This document shows, one piece after another, positions 35,500 to 43,937 of a stretch of 64,000 nt of DNA. Made by a program: the position numbers and the translations under genes. Under the pieces are notes generated by a model that ran no database searches, was not told the DNA's origin, and saw only the letters and a list, made by a program, of their open reading frames with translations. The stretch comes from Saprospiraceae bacterium (GTDB lineage: Bacteria; Bacteroidota; Bacteroidia; Chitinophagales; Saprospiraceae), in contig JADJXG010000001.1 of NCBI GenBank assembly GCA_016715965.1, forward strand, positions 2,919,501-2,983,500, given 5' to 3'. Positions within the stretch are counted from its first letter, which is position 1. Each line of letters starts with the position of its first letter.

Positions 35500-37101
35500 A
35501 TGAAAAAAATTTACTTCTTATTGATTTTTATGGGAATGTTTTTTTCCCTGGTCAGTGCGCAAAGGCGATATCTTGATCCCGGATTTGGCGTTCAGAGGAC
35601 TGCAAATGTCGATTATGCCAGAAACATTAGTGTTATTAGTGGAACACCGGCACCGGAGGATCTGAAAGTGGACATTTATACACCTGTTGGAGACTCTGAA
35701 ACAGCCAGGCCATTGGTACTCATTGCACATACCGGAAGTTTTTTACCTGGGATATTTAATCAGCAAGTTACAGGTTCCAGAAATGACTCATCTGTAATTA
35801 CTACTGCTATTGCATTGGCATCCCGAGGTTATGTTGTTGCAGCCTATACCTACAGAATGGGCTGGTTGCCAACTGCAACTGAGCAAAATGAAAGAACTGG
35901 ATCATTGCTTCGAGCTGCTTATAGAGGTATTCAGGATACTAGATCCTGTATTCGGTTCTTTAGAAAAACAGTTGCAGAAGACGGAAATCCCTATGGGATT
36001 GATCCTGATAAAATAGCGGTTTGGGGTATTGGAACCGGAGGCTATCTGGCCTTAGGTGCAGGTAGTTTAAATGATTTTGGAGAAGTTATACTGGATAAAT
36101 TTATAGATACAAGAACATTGACTCCTTACATAGATAGTACAATAATGGGTAATATTTATGGAACTACTCAAGCGGCAATTTGCCTTCCAAATCACCCCAA
36201 CTACTCATCTGAATTTAAGTTAAGTGTTAATGTAGGCGGAGCGTTGGGAGATTCTACCTGGTTGGATGGAGAAGAAGTTGAGCCAGCCTATGTTGGAGTA
36301 CATTGTATGACGGATATTTTTGCACCTTATTTTGAAGGTGCTGTAATTGTTCCCGGCGTTAATTTCTTTGTTATTTACGCAACAGGTACCAGAAATTGTA
36401 TAGAGTTGGCAAATAGAAATGGCAGTAATGATGTTCTTAAAGCATTGCAGCCCGCCAATGACCCTCTGCACGATCTTATTGAATTTCAGAAGAGCAATAA
36501 CGTAATTTTACCGGTTGCCATGCCTCCGCAAACTGTTCCGCTACCTCAAGGCACGGATAACTTTTATGGATTTGATTTGCCTCTAATTTATAATGGACAA
36601 CTTGCTCCACAAGGTTCACCATGGGATTGGTGGGATTACAATACACTCCAGGTGGTTGTGGCTGCCATTAATGCAGCAAGAGGAACTAATTTTAATGCGG
36701 ATACTTTGCATTTGAATGGCTTGAGAACCAATCCCGATATGTCTGCTGCCAAAGGCAGAAGGTATTTGGATACCGTGAATATGTTGGTATTGCCAAGAGC
36801 ATGTTTGGCCCTTGAGCTGGGCTGTGAGTTTTCCTCTACGAAAGAAGTCAAAGCTTCAGACATTGGATTAAAAGTTTATCCAAATCCAGTCCGGGAGTTT
36901 CTGCAAATTGAGACCCATACAGACGCTCCTGTAGAGTCCGTTTATATTTATAATTTAAGTGGAAAACTAGTAAAAGCACATACTCATCTACGGAATTCAC
37001 AGGTAAGCCTGCCAGTTCAACCTCTGACAGCCGGATTTTATCTCATGCAGGTGAGGACGAAGGACAAAATGGTTCAAACACAATTAATAGTTCAGGATTA
37101 A
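35500..37101 (+). CDS. Exported alpha/beta-hydrolase-fold protein with T9SS tail, nucleophile serine replaced
   Basis: A 533-residue secreted protein with a signal peptide (1-20, ending in VSAQ). The body has a hydrolase fold: LKVDIYTPVGDSETARPLVLIAH, then DTRSCIRFFRKT and DPDKIAVWGIGTGGYLAL. In the paralogue at 38255 the matching site is GGVSAGS; here the nucleophile position is Gly178 (codon GGA at 36031), and the oxyanion loop HGGG is also lost (HTGSFLPG). It is thus probably not a classical serine esterase. The C-terminus (VYPNPVREFLQIET, LTAGFYLMQV) is a T9SS type A tail. It follows a TonB receptor by 26 bases, so a binding role is possible. Confidence 0.85.
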   Translation: MKKIYFLLIFMGMFFSLVSAQRRYLDPGFGVQRTANVDYARNISVISGTPAPEDLKVDIYTPVGDSETARPLVLIAHTGSFLPGIFNQQVTGSRNDSSVITTAIALASRGYVVAAYTYRMGWLPTATEQNERTGSLLRAAYRGIQDTRSCIRFFRKTVAEDGNPYGIDPDKIAVWGIGTGGYLALGAGSLNDFGEVILDKFIDTRTLTPYIDSTIMGNIYGTTQAAICLPNHPNYSSEFKLSVNVGGALGDSTWLDGEEVEPAYVGVHCMTDIFAPYFEGAVIVPGVNFFVIYATGTRNCIELANRNGSNDVLKALQPANDPLHDLIEFQKSNNVILPVAMPPQTVPLPQGTDNFYGFDLPLIYNGQLAPQGSPWDWWDYNTLQVVVAAINAARGTNFNADTLHLNGLRTNPDMSAAKGRRYLDTVNMLVLPRACLALELGCEFSSTKEVKASDIGLKVYPNPVREFLQIETHTDAPVESVYIYNLSGKLVKAHTHLRNSQVSLPVQPLTAGFYLMQVRTKDKMVQTQLIVQD

Positions 37102-37128
37102 AAGGAATATCTGAAATTAGAATCATCA

Positions 37129-37160
37129 AGTGGAGGTCCAGAAGACCTCCACTTTTTTTT
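37129..37160 (+). terminator. Intrinsic terminator after the exported hydrolase-like gene
   Basis: A ten-base-pair perfect stem, AGTGGAGGTC with GACCTCCACT, with a five-base loop (CAGAA) and eight T in a row behind it. It closes the TonB receptor/hydrolase-like transcription unit. Confidence 0.93.
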
Positions 37161-37222
37161 AAAAAAGTTCGGATTCAGATTTACTCCGAATTGTACAAAT
37201 CCTAGTTGGATTTTATTTTGAA

Positions 37223-37230
37223 TATCTTTG
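37223..37230 (+). promoter_or_regulatory. Promoter -7 box of the aldo/keto reductase gene, almost leaderless
   Basis: TATCTTTG matches TAnnTTTG and ends six bases before the ATG at 37237. With transcription starting about four bases after the box, the leader would be only a few bases. Confidence 0.5.
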
Positions 37231-37236
37231 TAATGT

Positions 37237-38220
37237 ATGGAATACAGAAATCTAGGAAAATCAGGACTTAAAATCAGTGCCCTTTCATTTGGTAGCTGGA
37301 TTACTTTTGGTAAGCAGATTGACGATCATACCGCATTGAATTTAATGGCTTGCGCTTACGATCATGGAATCAATTTTTTCGACAATGCAGAAATTTATTC
37401 CAAAGGACAATCTGAAATCATTATGGGTCAGAATCTGAAAAAACTGTCTTGGGATAGAACCAGTTTTTTGGTCTCAAGCAAAGTATTTTTTGGAGATGGA
37501 CGCAATAAACCAAACCAAACAGGACTTTCGCGCAAACACATTGTTGAGGCGTGTCATGATGCACTTAGACGATTGCAATTGGATTATCTGGACCTTTATT
37601 TTTGCCATCGTCCTGATAAATCAACACCCATCGAAGAAACGGTCTGGACCATGCATCAATTAATTATGCAAGGAAAAGTCTTGTATTGGGGTACTTCGGA
37701 GTGGTCTGCACAGGAAATCATGGAAGCACACATGGTTGCAAGACAAAACCACCTGATAGCACCGGTCATGGAACAACCCCAATACAATTTATTACACAGA
37801 CAGAAAGTGGAAGTCGAATATGCACAAATTTATAAGACCGTTGGATTGGGAACAACGATATGGTCGCCACTTGCTTCCGGAATCCTTACTAACAAGTATC
37901 TGGTCAAAGCTCCTGAAGGCACTCGTTTTACCATTGAAGGGTTGGAATGGCTCAAAGAAAGAAATCTGACTGAAGACAATTTACAGAGAGCAAGGAATTT
38001 AGCAGTTATTTCTAAAGAATTGGACATTCCCTTGGCTCAGCTGGCCATTGCATGGGTATTGAAAAACCCAAATGTTAGTACTGCTATTTTAGGAGCAAGC
38101 AATGTGGCTCAATTGGAAGAAACCATTGCCAGCTTGGATACAATTCCGCTGCTGAATGATGAAATCATGGAAAAGATCGAAACTGCCGTTAAAAATAAAC
38201 CCCAACATCCCCAATATTGA
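37237..38220 (+). CDS. Aldo/keto reductase, AKR6 (Kv-beta-like) group
   Basis: A 327-residue NADPH-dependent oxidoreductase with a TIM barrel. Catalytic residues are visible in FDNAEIYSKGQSE (Asp and Tyr), VSSKVFFG (Lys) and LYFCHRPD (His). The C-terminal part, with TTIWSPLASGILTNKY and TAILGASNVAQLEE, is typical of the group that includes potassium-channel beta subunits and YghZ. The substrate is unknown. An ATG four bases upstream is out of frame. The next gene is an exported hydrolase whose start lies 34 bases after this stop. Confidence 0.92.
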   Translation: MEYRNLGKSGLKISALSFGSWITFGKQIDDHTALNLMACAYDHGINFFDNAEIYSKGQSEIIMGQNLKKLSWDRTSFLVSSKVFFGDGRNKPNQTGLSRKHIVEACHDALRRLQLDYLDLYFCHRPDKSTPIEETVWTMHQLIMQGKVLYWGTSEWSAQEIMEAHMVARQNHLIAPVMEQPQYNLLHRQKVEVEYAQIYKTVGLGTTIWSPLASGILTNKYLVKAPEGTRFTIEGLEWLKERNLTEDNLQRARNLAVISKELDIPLAQLAIAWVLKNPNVSTAILGASNVAQLEETIASLDTIPLLNDEIMEKIETAVKNKPQHPQY

Positions 38221-38254
38221 CAATTTGAGTACTTTTGATTTAATTATTTTAAAT

Positions 38255-39463
38255 ATGAAAATTTTCTGCATCGTTTGTTTTTTATGTGTTTGCTCCATGC
38301 TGGAGGCGCAGCCGTGTGATTATTCGATTCCAAAGTATACATTTCGTAGCCAAAAGGACATTCCTGTTGGCAGTGATTTGGATTACAGATTGGTATCTAC
38401 CAATCTGTTTATAGACATCTATTATCCTGTTGGATCAGCTGAGCATAAAAGACCTTTGGTGATGTTTGCCTTTGGAGGTGGATTTATTGGAGGAAAAAGG
38501 CAGGACATGGCCATTTTATGCGAAGAATTTGCAAAAAGAGGATTTGTAGCTGCAACCATTGATTACAGAATTGGGTTTGATGGCATTTCAATTCTGCCAA
38601 CAGATTCTGCAGAAGTATTAAGAGCTGGGTTTAGAGGGGCACAGGACGGAAAAGCCGCACTCAGATTTCTAAAAGCAAGGCATTTGGAAGATTCCATCGA
38701 CTTGGACAGGATTTGGGTGGGTGGTGTTTCAGCAGGAAGTATCGTTGCTTTGGCCACTACCTTTTTTCAAAATGAAGCAGACAAACCCAAAGAAGCAGGA
38801 GAAATGCCTTCGGTGGGTGGCCGCATGAGACCTGATTTGGGACCATTGGAGGGCACAAGACATTTAAATGGCTACGATACCAAAGTGCAGGGAGTATTTA
38901 ACATCTTTGGAGCAATGCTTAGTTTGGATCAACTGAAGTCTGACAATGATGTGGCCATTATGTCGTATCATCAAACCCAAGACCCTGTGGTTCCATGCAA
39001 TGCAAACAAACCATATTTTGGCAATCCTTTAGTGGCTGCCAATTATCCCACTTTGTATGGAAGCTGTGTTCTTTCTCAGCACCTTCAATTTTTAGGAGTG
39101 CCAGAAAAATTGCACAAATCCTGGATTTATTCAGGTAATCAACATGCCATGCACAACCAAAATGAGGTGTTCAAATTTCTTTTGGAAGGAGCAAATCCAT
39201 TGCTTTGTCAAGGTTTTACCTCCACCACAGAACCATCCAATCGTTTTGCAGTGATGCCCAACCCATTTCAAGATCAAATTCAAATTGTATCAGATTTAAA
39301 TTTCGATTCATACCGAATTTTAGATTTGAATCACAGGGTATTGTCTTCCGGAAATCTAAGCACAGATTCCTTTATTTCTACCAGCACGGTTACCCCAGGA
39401 TTTTATTTTTTGGAGTTAAGAGCGGGAAATGAATACATGAAAACTAAAATAATAAAACTTTAA
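38255..39463 (+). CDS. Exported alpha/beta hydrolase (esterase-like) with T9SS tail
   Basis: A 402-residue protein with a signal peptide (MKIFCIVCFLCVCSMLEAQ), which is why I place the start at 38255 although the frame stays open upstream to 38156. The hydrolase core has RPLVMFAFGGGFIGGKR (oxyanion region), DLDRIWVGGVSAGSIVAL with an intact GxSxG, and a likely catalytic histidine in GNQHAMHNQNEV. The C-terminus (VMPNPFQDQIQIV, TPGFYFLELRAG) is a T9SS type A tail. It is a paralogue of the protein at 35500, which has lost the serine. Its ester or peptide substrate is unknown. Confidence 0.88.
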   Translation: MKIFCIVCFLCVCSMLEAQPCDYSIPKYTFRSQKDIPVGSDLDYRLVSTNLFIDIYYPVGSAEHKRPLVMFAFGGGFIGGKRQDMAILCEEFAKRGFVAATIDYRIGFDGISILPTDSAEVLRAGFRGAQDGKAALRFLKARHLEDSIDLDRIWVGGVSAGSIVALATTFFQNEADKPKEAGEMPSVGGRMRPDLGPLEGTRHLNGYDTKVQGVFNIFGAMLSLDQLKSDNDVAIMSYHQTQDPVVPCNANKPYFGNPLVAANYPTLYGSCVLSQHLQFLGVPEKLHKSWIYSGNQHAMHNQNEVFKFLLEGANPLLCQGFTSTTEPSNRFAVMPNPFQDQIQIVSDLNFDSYRILDLNHRVLSSGNLSTDSFISTSTVTPGFYFLELRAGNEYMKTKIIKL

Positions 39464-39496
39464 TTAACTTCTTTTTTATTTTCTTATAAAACCGAT

Positions 39497-40390
39497 ATGA
39501 AACTTTTGGATGGAGTCCATTTGTCTGGAATTATACGCCGGGAAATTGCAATTAGAGTGATGGAACATTGCGGCAACCAAAGGAGGTCACCTCATCTTGC
39601 CGCCATTTTAATTGGCAATAATCCCGCAAGCCAGGCTTATGTCAGAAATAAAATAAAAGCATGCGAAGAAGTGGGTTTTGGTTCGACATTGATTAAAAAA
39701 CCAGAATCAACAACGGAGCACGAAATTATTGAACTAATTTCTGAACTGAATGCAAGCAGAGAAATCGATGGTTATATCGTTCAATTGCCCTTGCCAAGGC
39801 ACATCGATGAAGATAAAATTAATCTGGCCATTGATCCGATAAAAGATGTGGATGGATTCCATCCCAATAATTTTGGCAGAATGGCTCTTGGCCTTCCAGC
39901 ACTTAAACCTGCAACACCAAAAGGAATCATGATGATGCTGGAACGTTATGAGATTGAAACCGAGGGCAAACACTGTGTTGTTTTGGGAAGAAGCAATATT
40001 GTAGGCACACCTATTTCCTTGCTCATGTCAAAGAAAACCAATCCTGGAAATGCGACAGTGACCATTGCTCACAGCAGAACAAGTGATCTTGCTGGTTTGT
40101 GTAGGAGTGCAGACATCATTATTGCCGCCTTGGGCATTCCTAAATTTGTGAAAGGAAATATGGTAAAAAATGGTGCAGTTGTAATCGATGTAGGCATCAA
40201 TAAAATATTGGATCCATCTCACCCGAAAGGTCATAGGTTGGTAGGAGATGTGGATTTTGATGAAGTGAGCCATTTGTGTTCTGCCATCACACCTGTCCCG
40301 GGAGGGGTTGGTCCCATGACAATTACTGCACTACTCGACAATACATGGGAAACTTATGCCAATACCCATATGATAAATGCTCCCTCATGA
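39497..40390 (+). CDS. folD: Methylenetetrahydrofolate dehydrogenase/cyclohydrolase
   Basis: A 297-residue bifunctional folate enzyme that converts 5,10-methylene-THF through methenyl-THF to 10-formyl-THF. The catalytic lysine is in AYVRNKIKACEE, with DGYIVQLPLPRHID and KDVDGFHP as folate-site signatures. The NADP-binding VVLGRSNIVGTPISLLM and the terminal TPVPGGVGPMTITALL are intact. The length is normal. Its TGA overlaps the prmA ATG by four bases, so the two are translated together. Confidence 0.97.
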   Translation: MKLLDGVHLSGIIRREIAIRVMEHCGNQRRSPHLAAILIGNNPASQAYVRNKIKACEEVGFGSTLIKKPESTTEHEIIELISELNASREIDGYIVQLPLPRHIDEDKINLAIDPIKDVDGFHPNNFGRMALGLPALKPATPKGIMMMLERYEIETEGKHCVVLGRSNIVGTPISLLMSKKTNPGNATVTIAHSRTSDLAGLCRSADIIIAALGIPKFVKGNMVKNGAVVIDVGINKILDPSHPKGHRLVGDVDFDEVSHLCSAITPVPGGVGPMTITALLDNTWETYANTHMINAPS

Positions 40391-41214
40391 ATAATTATGT
40401 TGGTCTGACCATCCAACTTAGCCCTGAAAGACAGGAGCTGATCATGGCATTCCTCTATGAAATGGGGTTTGAGGCGTTTGTAGAATCTGAGACTCAGCTT
40501 CAGGCTTTTATTCCGATCAATTTGTGGGGAGAAGATATAAAGTCGCAGGTTTTTGGGAAACTACATGCATCTGGTTATGCATTTTCTGAAAAAATATTTG
40601 AAAACAGAGATTGGAATGCGGAATGGGAAGCCAATTTTCAAGACATTGTTATTTCCAATGAGTTAAGAATAAGAGCTATCTTTCATCCCTATGACAAGCG
40701 ATTTAAGGAGGAAATCATCATCGCTCCAAAGATGGCTTTCGGTACCGGACATCATGCCACCACTTCTATGTTGTTAGAGTGGATGATCGGACAGGACCTT
40801 ATGGGTAAAAAGGTTTTGGATTTTGGATGTGGAACCGGTATTCTTGGTATCTATGCCATTAAGAAAAAGGCAGATTTTGTGGCCTTTGTGGATATAGAGG
40901 AACCAGCTTGCGAAAACACCCACGAAAATCTAAGACTTAATCAGCTTGAGTCTCAATGGGTAAAACAGGGTTCAATTGATTCTATCCCGAAGGTCACATT
41001 TGATCTTATTCTTGCCAATATTACCCGGAATGTAATTGTCGAGCATTTAGACGAATTGCTGATTCACTTGAATCACAACGGAAGTTTGATCATTTCTGGA
41101 TTTTTAGAAGCGGATAAAAATTTTATGTTGGAATATTGTGAAAGCAAAAAACTGAAATTGACCCAGCTCATGCAAAAACAAGATTGGATAGCGATGGCGT
41201 GGGTAAAACCCTAA
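40387..41214 (+). CDS. prmA: Ribosomal protein L11 methyltransferase
   Basis: A 275-residue SAM-dependent methyltransferase that trimethylates ribosomal protein L11. The N-terminal domain has ERQELIMAFLYEMGFEAFVE, typical of PrmA substrate recognition. The SAM motif is VLDFGCGTGILGIYAIKKKA, followed by FVDIEEPACENTHENLRLN and the catalytic-loop LILANITRNVI. The start at 40387 overlaps the folD stop as ATGA; an upstream extension in the same frame would lie inside folD. The stop overlaps the convergent maf stop. Confidence 0.93.
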   Translation: MNNYVGLTIQLSPERQELIMAFLYEMGFEAFVESETQLQAFIPINLWGEDIKSQVFGKLHASGYAFSEKIFENRDWNAEWEANFQDIVISNELRIRAIFHPYDKRFKEEIIIAPKMAFGTGHHATTSMLLEWMIGQDLMGKKVLDFGCGTGILGIYAIKKKADFVAFVDIEEPACENTHENLRLNQLESQWVKQGSIDSIPKVTFDLILANITRNVIVEHLDELLIHLNHNGSLIISGFLEADKNFMLEYCESKKLKLTQLMQKQDWIAMAWVKP

Positions 41215-41846
41215 TCTTTTAAGCTCAGCGCCCCATCAAAATTTCTGAGTGCTTCATACACCAAATCTGTTGGAAGACCCATAATATTGGAGTATGTGCC
41301 TTCGATTTGCGAGATTTTACAAAGTCCGATCCATTCTTGTACTGCATACGCACCGGCCTTATCGTAAGGTTTATATTTTTCAATATACCATTTGATTTCA
41401 CCATCATACATTTCTCTAAAGCTAACGGTAGATTTTCCGGTAAACGAAATTTGCCTGGTGGAATCTTTAAGGCAAACACCTGTATAAACCTGATGTGTTT
41501 TTCCGGAGAGGGTGGCCAATATTCTGTATGCATCCATGTAATCGGTGGGTTTGTTAAATATTTGCTTTCCCATAACAACTACAGAATCTGCGGTCAATAA
41601 GATCTCGTCATCTTTAAAATGGGCTTTAGATGCAGCTGCCTTCTTCTCCGCCAAATAAACTGCAACCAGCTCTGGAGAAAGGTCTGGTGGAAATTGTTCA
41701 TCAAAATCTAGGAAAACAGTGTCAAACCAAAATCCTGATTCTTCCAACAATTGTTTTCTGCGGGGTGACCCAGAGGCCAGAATTATTTTTCGTCGATTAA
41801 TGTATTGCTCTTCCAAAATAAATGATTGTATAGTAAAACAAACCAA
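41211..41846 (-). CDS. maf: Maf-family nucleotide pyrophosphatase
   Basis: A 211-residue house-cleaning enzyme that hydrolyses dTTP, UTP or modified pyrimidine triphosphates. Family motifs are KIILASGSPRRKQLLEESG, TADSVVV and the Maf-core KPTDYMDAYRILATLSGKTHQVYTG, then DKAGAYAVQEW and SNIMGLP. The start is unclear. The ATG at 41846 overlaps the upstream UbiA gene by 50 bases and adds ten residues not needed by the family; a TTG at 41816 would give a shorter protein beginning LEEQYINRRK. It is the last gene of the minus-strand run fdx-iscX-kdsC-UbiA-maf. Confidence 0.9.
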   Translation of the reverse strand: MVCFTIQSFILEEQYINRRKIILASGSPRRKQLLEESGFWFDTVFLDFDEQFPPDLSPELVAVYLAEKKAAASKAHFKDDEILLTADSVVVMGKQIFNKPTDYMDAYRILATLSGKTHQVYTGVCLKDSTRQISFTGKSTVSFREMYDGEIKWYIEKYKPYDKAGAYAVQEWIGLCKISQIEGTYSNIMGLPTDLVYEALRNFDGALSLKD

Positions 41847-42741
41847 ATAGCATGTATATTTTAAGAAATAAACTTACTCTTGAGTACAATTTGGGATGGT
41901 GTCCAAAGGTATAATAAATGAAGAGAATACAAACCGGAAGATACAAGAGAATCATGGGGTAGGCCCAATGAATAATTTCAGTGTCAATATTTAAGAGACA
42001 TTGAATCATCAACAACAAAACAAGAAGTATTTTAACGAGAATTTTACTGCTATTCAAGCCCAATCCTACTGCTGTGGTTTTACATCCACAGAGCCAATCG
42101 CCATATCTGTCTTCCTGATCCTTCACAATTTCTCTGGCAAGTGTGATTAAAAACGCAAACCCAGACAGTATTAAAAAAGTGTTTTGTATATTTTCATATA
42201 AAATTGGTTGCTGTTCTTTTATATCTAGCAATAGCTCATGATGAAAAAAAAATGGTATTCCTATTAGTATTGCAACCAGACCAGAAATCAGGAGATTTCC
42301 AAAGAGAACAGTGCACTTTAAGCGATAGGAGTAAAAATACAACGCAATCACAAAAAACGGATATAACCAAAAGCTCCAGAGGAAGTCTTTTCGTACAGCC
42401 AGAATCAGCGCATATACAAAACCTCCCACCAATAAATATTGATACATTCTTGCAGCCCTTGGCACACTGATGATTCGGCCAATGATTTGTTTGATTGGCG
42501 GTCTGTTTGCCCAGTCAAGTCTTGAATCATAAATATCGTTGATCAGATTGCCAGAAGCAGCGACAAGTATACAAAAACAAGTAAGCAAAAATTGATCCTT
42601 GATTGTAATGGCAGAATATGGGTTTTCAATCCTCAAAAGGGGCTCATAAATCAGGATATAAAAGCAAACGGATTGAAAAATTAAAATCATCAGGAGATTA
42701 GGCCATCGGATCAGATTTAGCCATTCCCTCATGTTCACCAA
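41797..42741 (-). CDS. UbiA-superfamily prenyltransferase, possible geranylgeranylglycerol-phosphate type
   Basis: A 314-residue membrane protein with about eight or nine helices. The aspartate-rich motif is NLINDIYDSRLDWANRP (about 66-82), and the second is LAREIVKDQEDRYGDW (about 202-217). This differs from the UbiA/MqnP-type gene at 2643 and is nearer to the group annotated in Bacteroidota as geranylgeranylglycerol-phosphate geranylgeranyltransferase-like. The substrate is not shown by sequence. Its start overlaps the kdsC stop by seven bases, so the genes are coupled. Confidence 0.82.
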   Translation of the reverse strand: MVNMREWLNLIRWPNLLMILIFQSVCFYILIYEPLLRIENPYSAITIKDQFLLTCFCILVAASGNLINDIYDSRLDWANRPPIKQIIGRIISVPRAARMYQYLLVGGFVYALILAVRKDFLWSFWLYPFFVIALYFYSYRLKCTVLFGNLLISGLVAILIGIPFFFHHELLLDIKEQQPILYENIQNTFLILSGFAFLITLAREIVKDQEDRYGDWLCGCKTTAVGLGLNSSKILVKILLVLLLMIQCLLNIDTEIIHWAYPMILLYLPVCILFIYYTFGHHPKLYSRVSLFLKIYMLFGLFYYTIIYFGRAIH

Positions 42742-43238
42742 AGATTTTTGGCCCGAAGAATATTTTCAATTAGTTCCCTGACGCAACCCTCTCCACCTTT
42801 GTATTTGGAAACATGAAGTGCATGATTTATGGCAGCTGCCATAGCGTCTTCAGGACAAACAGCTAAGCCCACCAATTGGAGACAAGCGATATCGAGTTCA
42901 TCGTCACCCATATAGGCTGTTTCCTGTGCGGAAATGTTCCATTCAGCAAGTTGAGAAATAAGGACAGGCAGTTTGTCCTCTACACCCATATGAACATCCT
43001 TGACATTCAATATTCCCAATCTCTTTAAAACACCATCTGAGCGCCCTCCGGTGATGACCGCTATTTTTAAGCCATTCTGTATTGCTTTTTTGATGGCGTA
43101 TCCATCTCTTACATTCATCGAGCGCAGGAATTGCCCGTCTTCTGTTACTAAAATTTTATTGTCTGTTAAGACTCCATCTACATCTAAAACGATGGCCTTA
43201 ATGGTAGGTAAAAGTTCGTAATAGGATTTATCTCTCAT
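42735..43238 (-). CDS. kdsC: KdsC-like HAD phosphatase (3-deoxy-D-manno-octulosonate 8-phosphate phosphatase)
   Basis: A 167-residue HAD-fold phosphatase without a cap domain. The catalytic aspartates are in LDVDGVLTD (D19 and D21), the second motif in AVITGGRSD, and MGDDELDIACLQLVGLAVCPEDA forms motifs III and IV. This is the KdsC subfamily that releases phosphate from KDO-8-phosphate for lipopolysaccharide core synthesis. The ATG at 43238 overlaps the iscX TGA as ATGA; the longer version starting at 43256 would lie inside iscX. No kdsA or kdsB is nearby. Confidence 0.9.
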   Translation of the reverse strand: MRDKSYYELLPTIKAIVLDVDGVLTDNKILVTEDGQFLRSMNVRDGYAIKKAIQNGLKIAVITGGRSDGVLKRLGILNVKDVHMGVEDKLPVLISQLAEWNISAQETAYMGDDELDIACLQLVGLAVCPEDAMAAAINHALHVSKYKGGEGCVRELIENILRAKNLW

Positions 43239-43483
43239 GAATTGTTGTCTCTCCATTCATAGACCCATTTAGCCTGGATTTGTTCCAGGTGGCCCTCAGA
43301 ACAATCTTCTCTCTTTCCTTCAAAATGGGGAATTTCCAAAATCCATTCGATGAGGTCTGTAAAACGGATTCTGTAAATTTTACCTTCATCAAATTCTGAT
43401 CCAAACTTTTCATACAAAGCCATGGCGATGTCTTCGTGGTCCGTCCAATGAATTGGTAAATTTTCAATATCTTTAAAACTCAT
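43235..43483 (-). CDS. iscX: IscX-like Fe-S assembly protein
   Basis: An 82-residue acidic protein of the IscX (YfhJ) family, thought to bind the IscS desulfurase and iron. Typical parts are IHWTDHEDIAMALYEKFG near the N-terminus and YRIRFTDLIEWILEIPHFEG in the middle, as in E. coli IscX (WTDSREIGEAL, RFTDMHQWI). I place the start at 43483 (MSFKDIENL) because the family has a short N-terminus; a start at 43519 is possible and would overlap fdx by 17 bases. It lies directly behind a ferredoxin gene, the same pairing as in the isc operon of Proteobacteria, but iscS and iscU are not here. Confidence 0.82.
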   Translation of the reverse strand: MSFKDIENLPIHWTDHEDIAMALYEKFGSEFDEGKIYRIRFTDLIEWILEIPHFEGKREDCSEGHLEQIQAKWVYEWRDNNS

Positions 43484-43502
43484 GTGTGGTGTGATTTGGA
43501 AT

Positions 43503-43844
43503 TTAGTGTTCGTGACCAATGATCCTTTTTTGATCCGGTATTTCTACTTCTATTTCTGCAGATTCTTCCAAAACAATGCACTGGCAGGCCAGTCTTGATT
43601 CGAGTTTTGGATTGATGGCACGATCAATAAAATCTTCTTCTTTGTCAGATATCGCTTCCAGATATTGATCTCCCTGATGAATGTAAACATGACAAGTCGA
43701 ACAGGCGCAAACTCCTCCGCAGTTGTGGTTGAGGTGGATGTCTAATTCTTCAGTGAGTTCCAGCAGGGATTTGTCCAAAGCTTCAATGTTTACATTGACT
43801 TCCGGAATGCTATTGTCTTCAAAAATAAATTTAATTTTTGCCAT
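43503..43844 (-). CDS. fdx: 2Fe-2S ferredoxin, adrenodoxin type (Isc ferredoxin)
   Basis: A 113-residue [2Fe-2S] ferredoxin that supplies electrons, in this class usually to Fe-S cluster assembly. Likely ligands are C42, C48 and C51 in NHNCGGVCACSTCHVY and C87 in SRLACQC; C46 and C89 are additional. The pattern C-x5-C-x2-C with a distant fourth cysteine is adrenodoxin-like rather than plant-like. It is the first gene of a run including iscX, kdsC, a prenyltransferase and maf. Confidence 0.92.
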   Translation of the reverse strand: MAKIKFIFEDNSIPEVNVNIEALDKSLLELTEELDIHLNHNCGGVCACSTCHVYIHQGDQYLEAISDKEEDFIDRAINPKLESRLACQCIVLEESAEIEVEIPDQKRIIGHEH

Positions 43845-43937
43845 GTAAGATCAATCCGCTATTAAACATCAATAGGGTAGCAAGGTTCAAAACCCCTTCT
43901 GATATCAAATTTATTCTGTTTGAATGAAAAGGACAAA

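Noticed and set aside
38156..38254. Longer N-terminus for the exported hydrolase at 38255
   Set aside because: It would overlap the aldo/keto reductase gene and bury the signal peptide; the ATG at 38255 gives a normal signal sequence.
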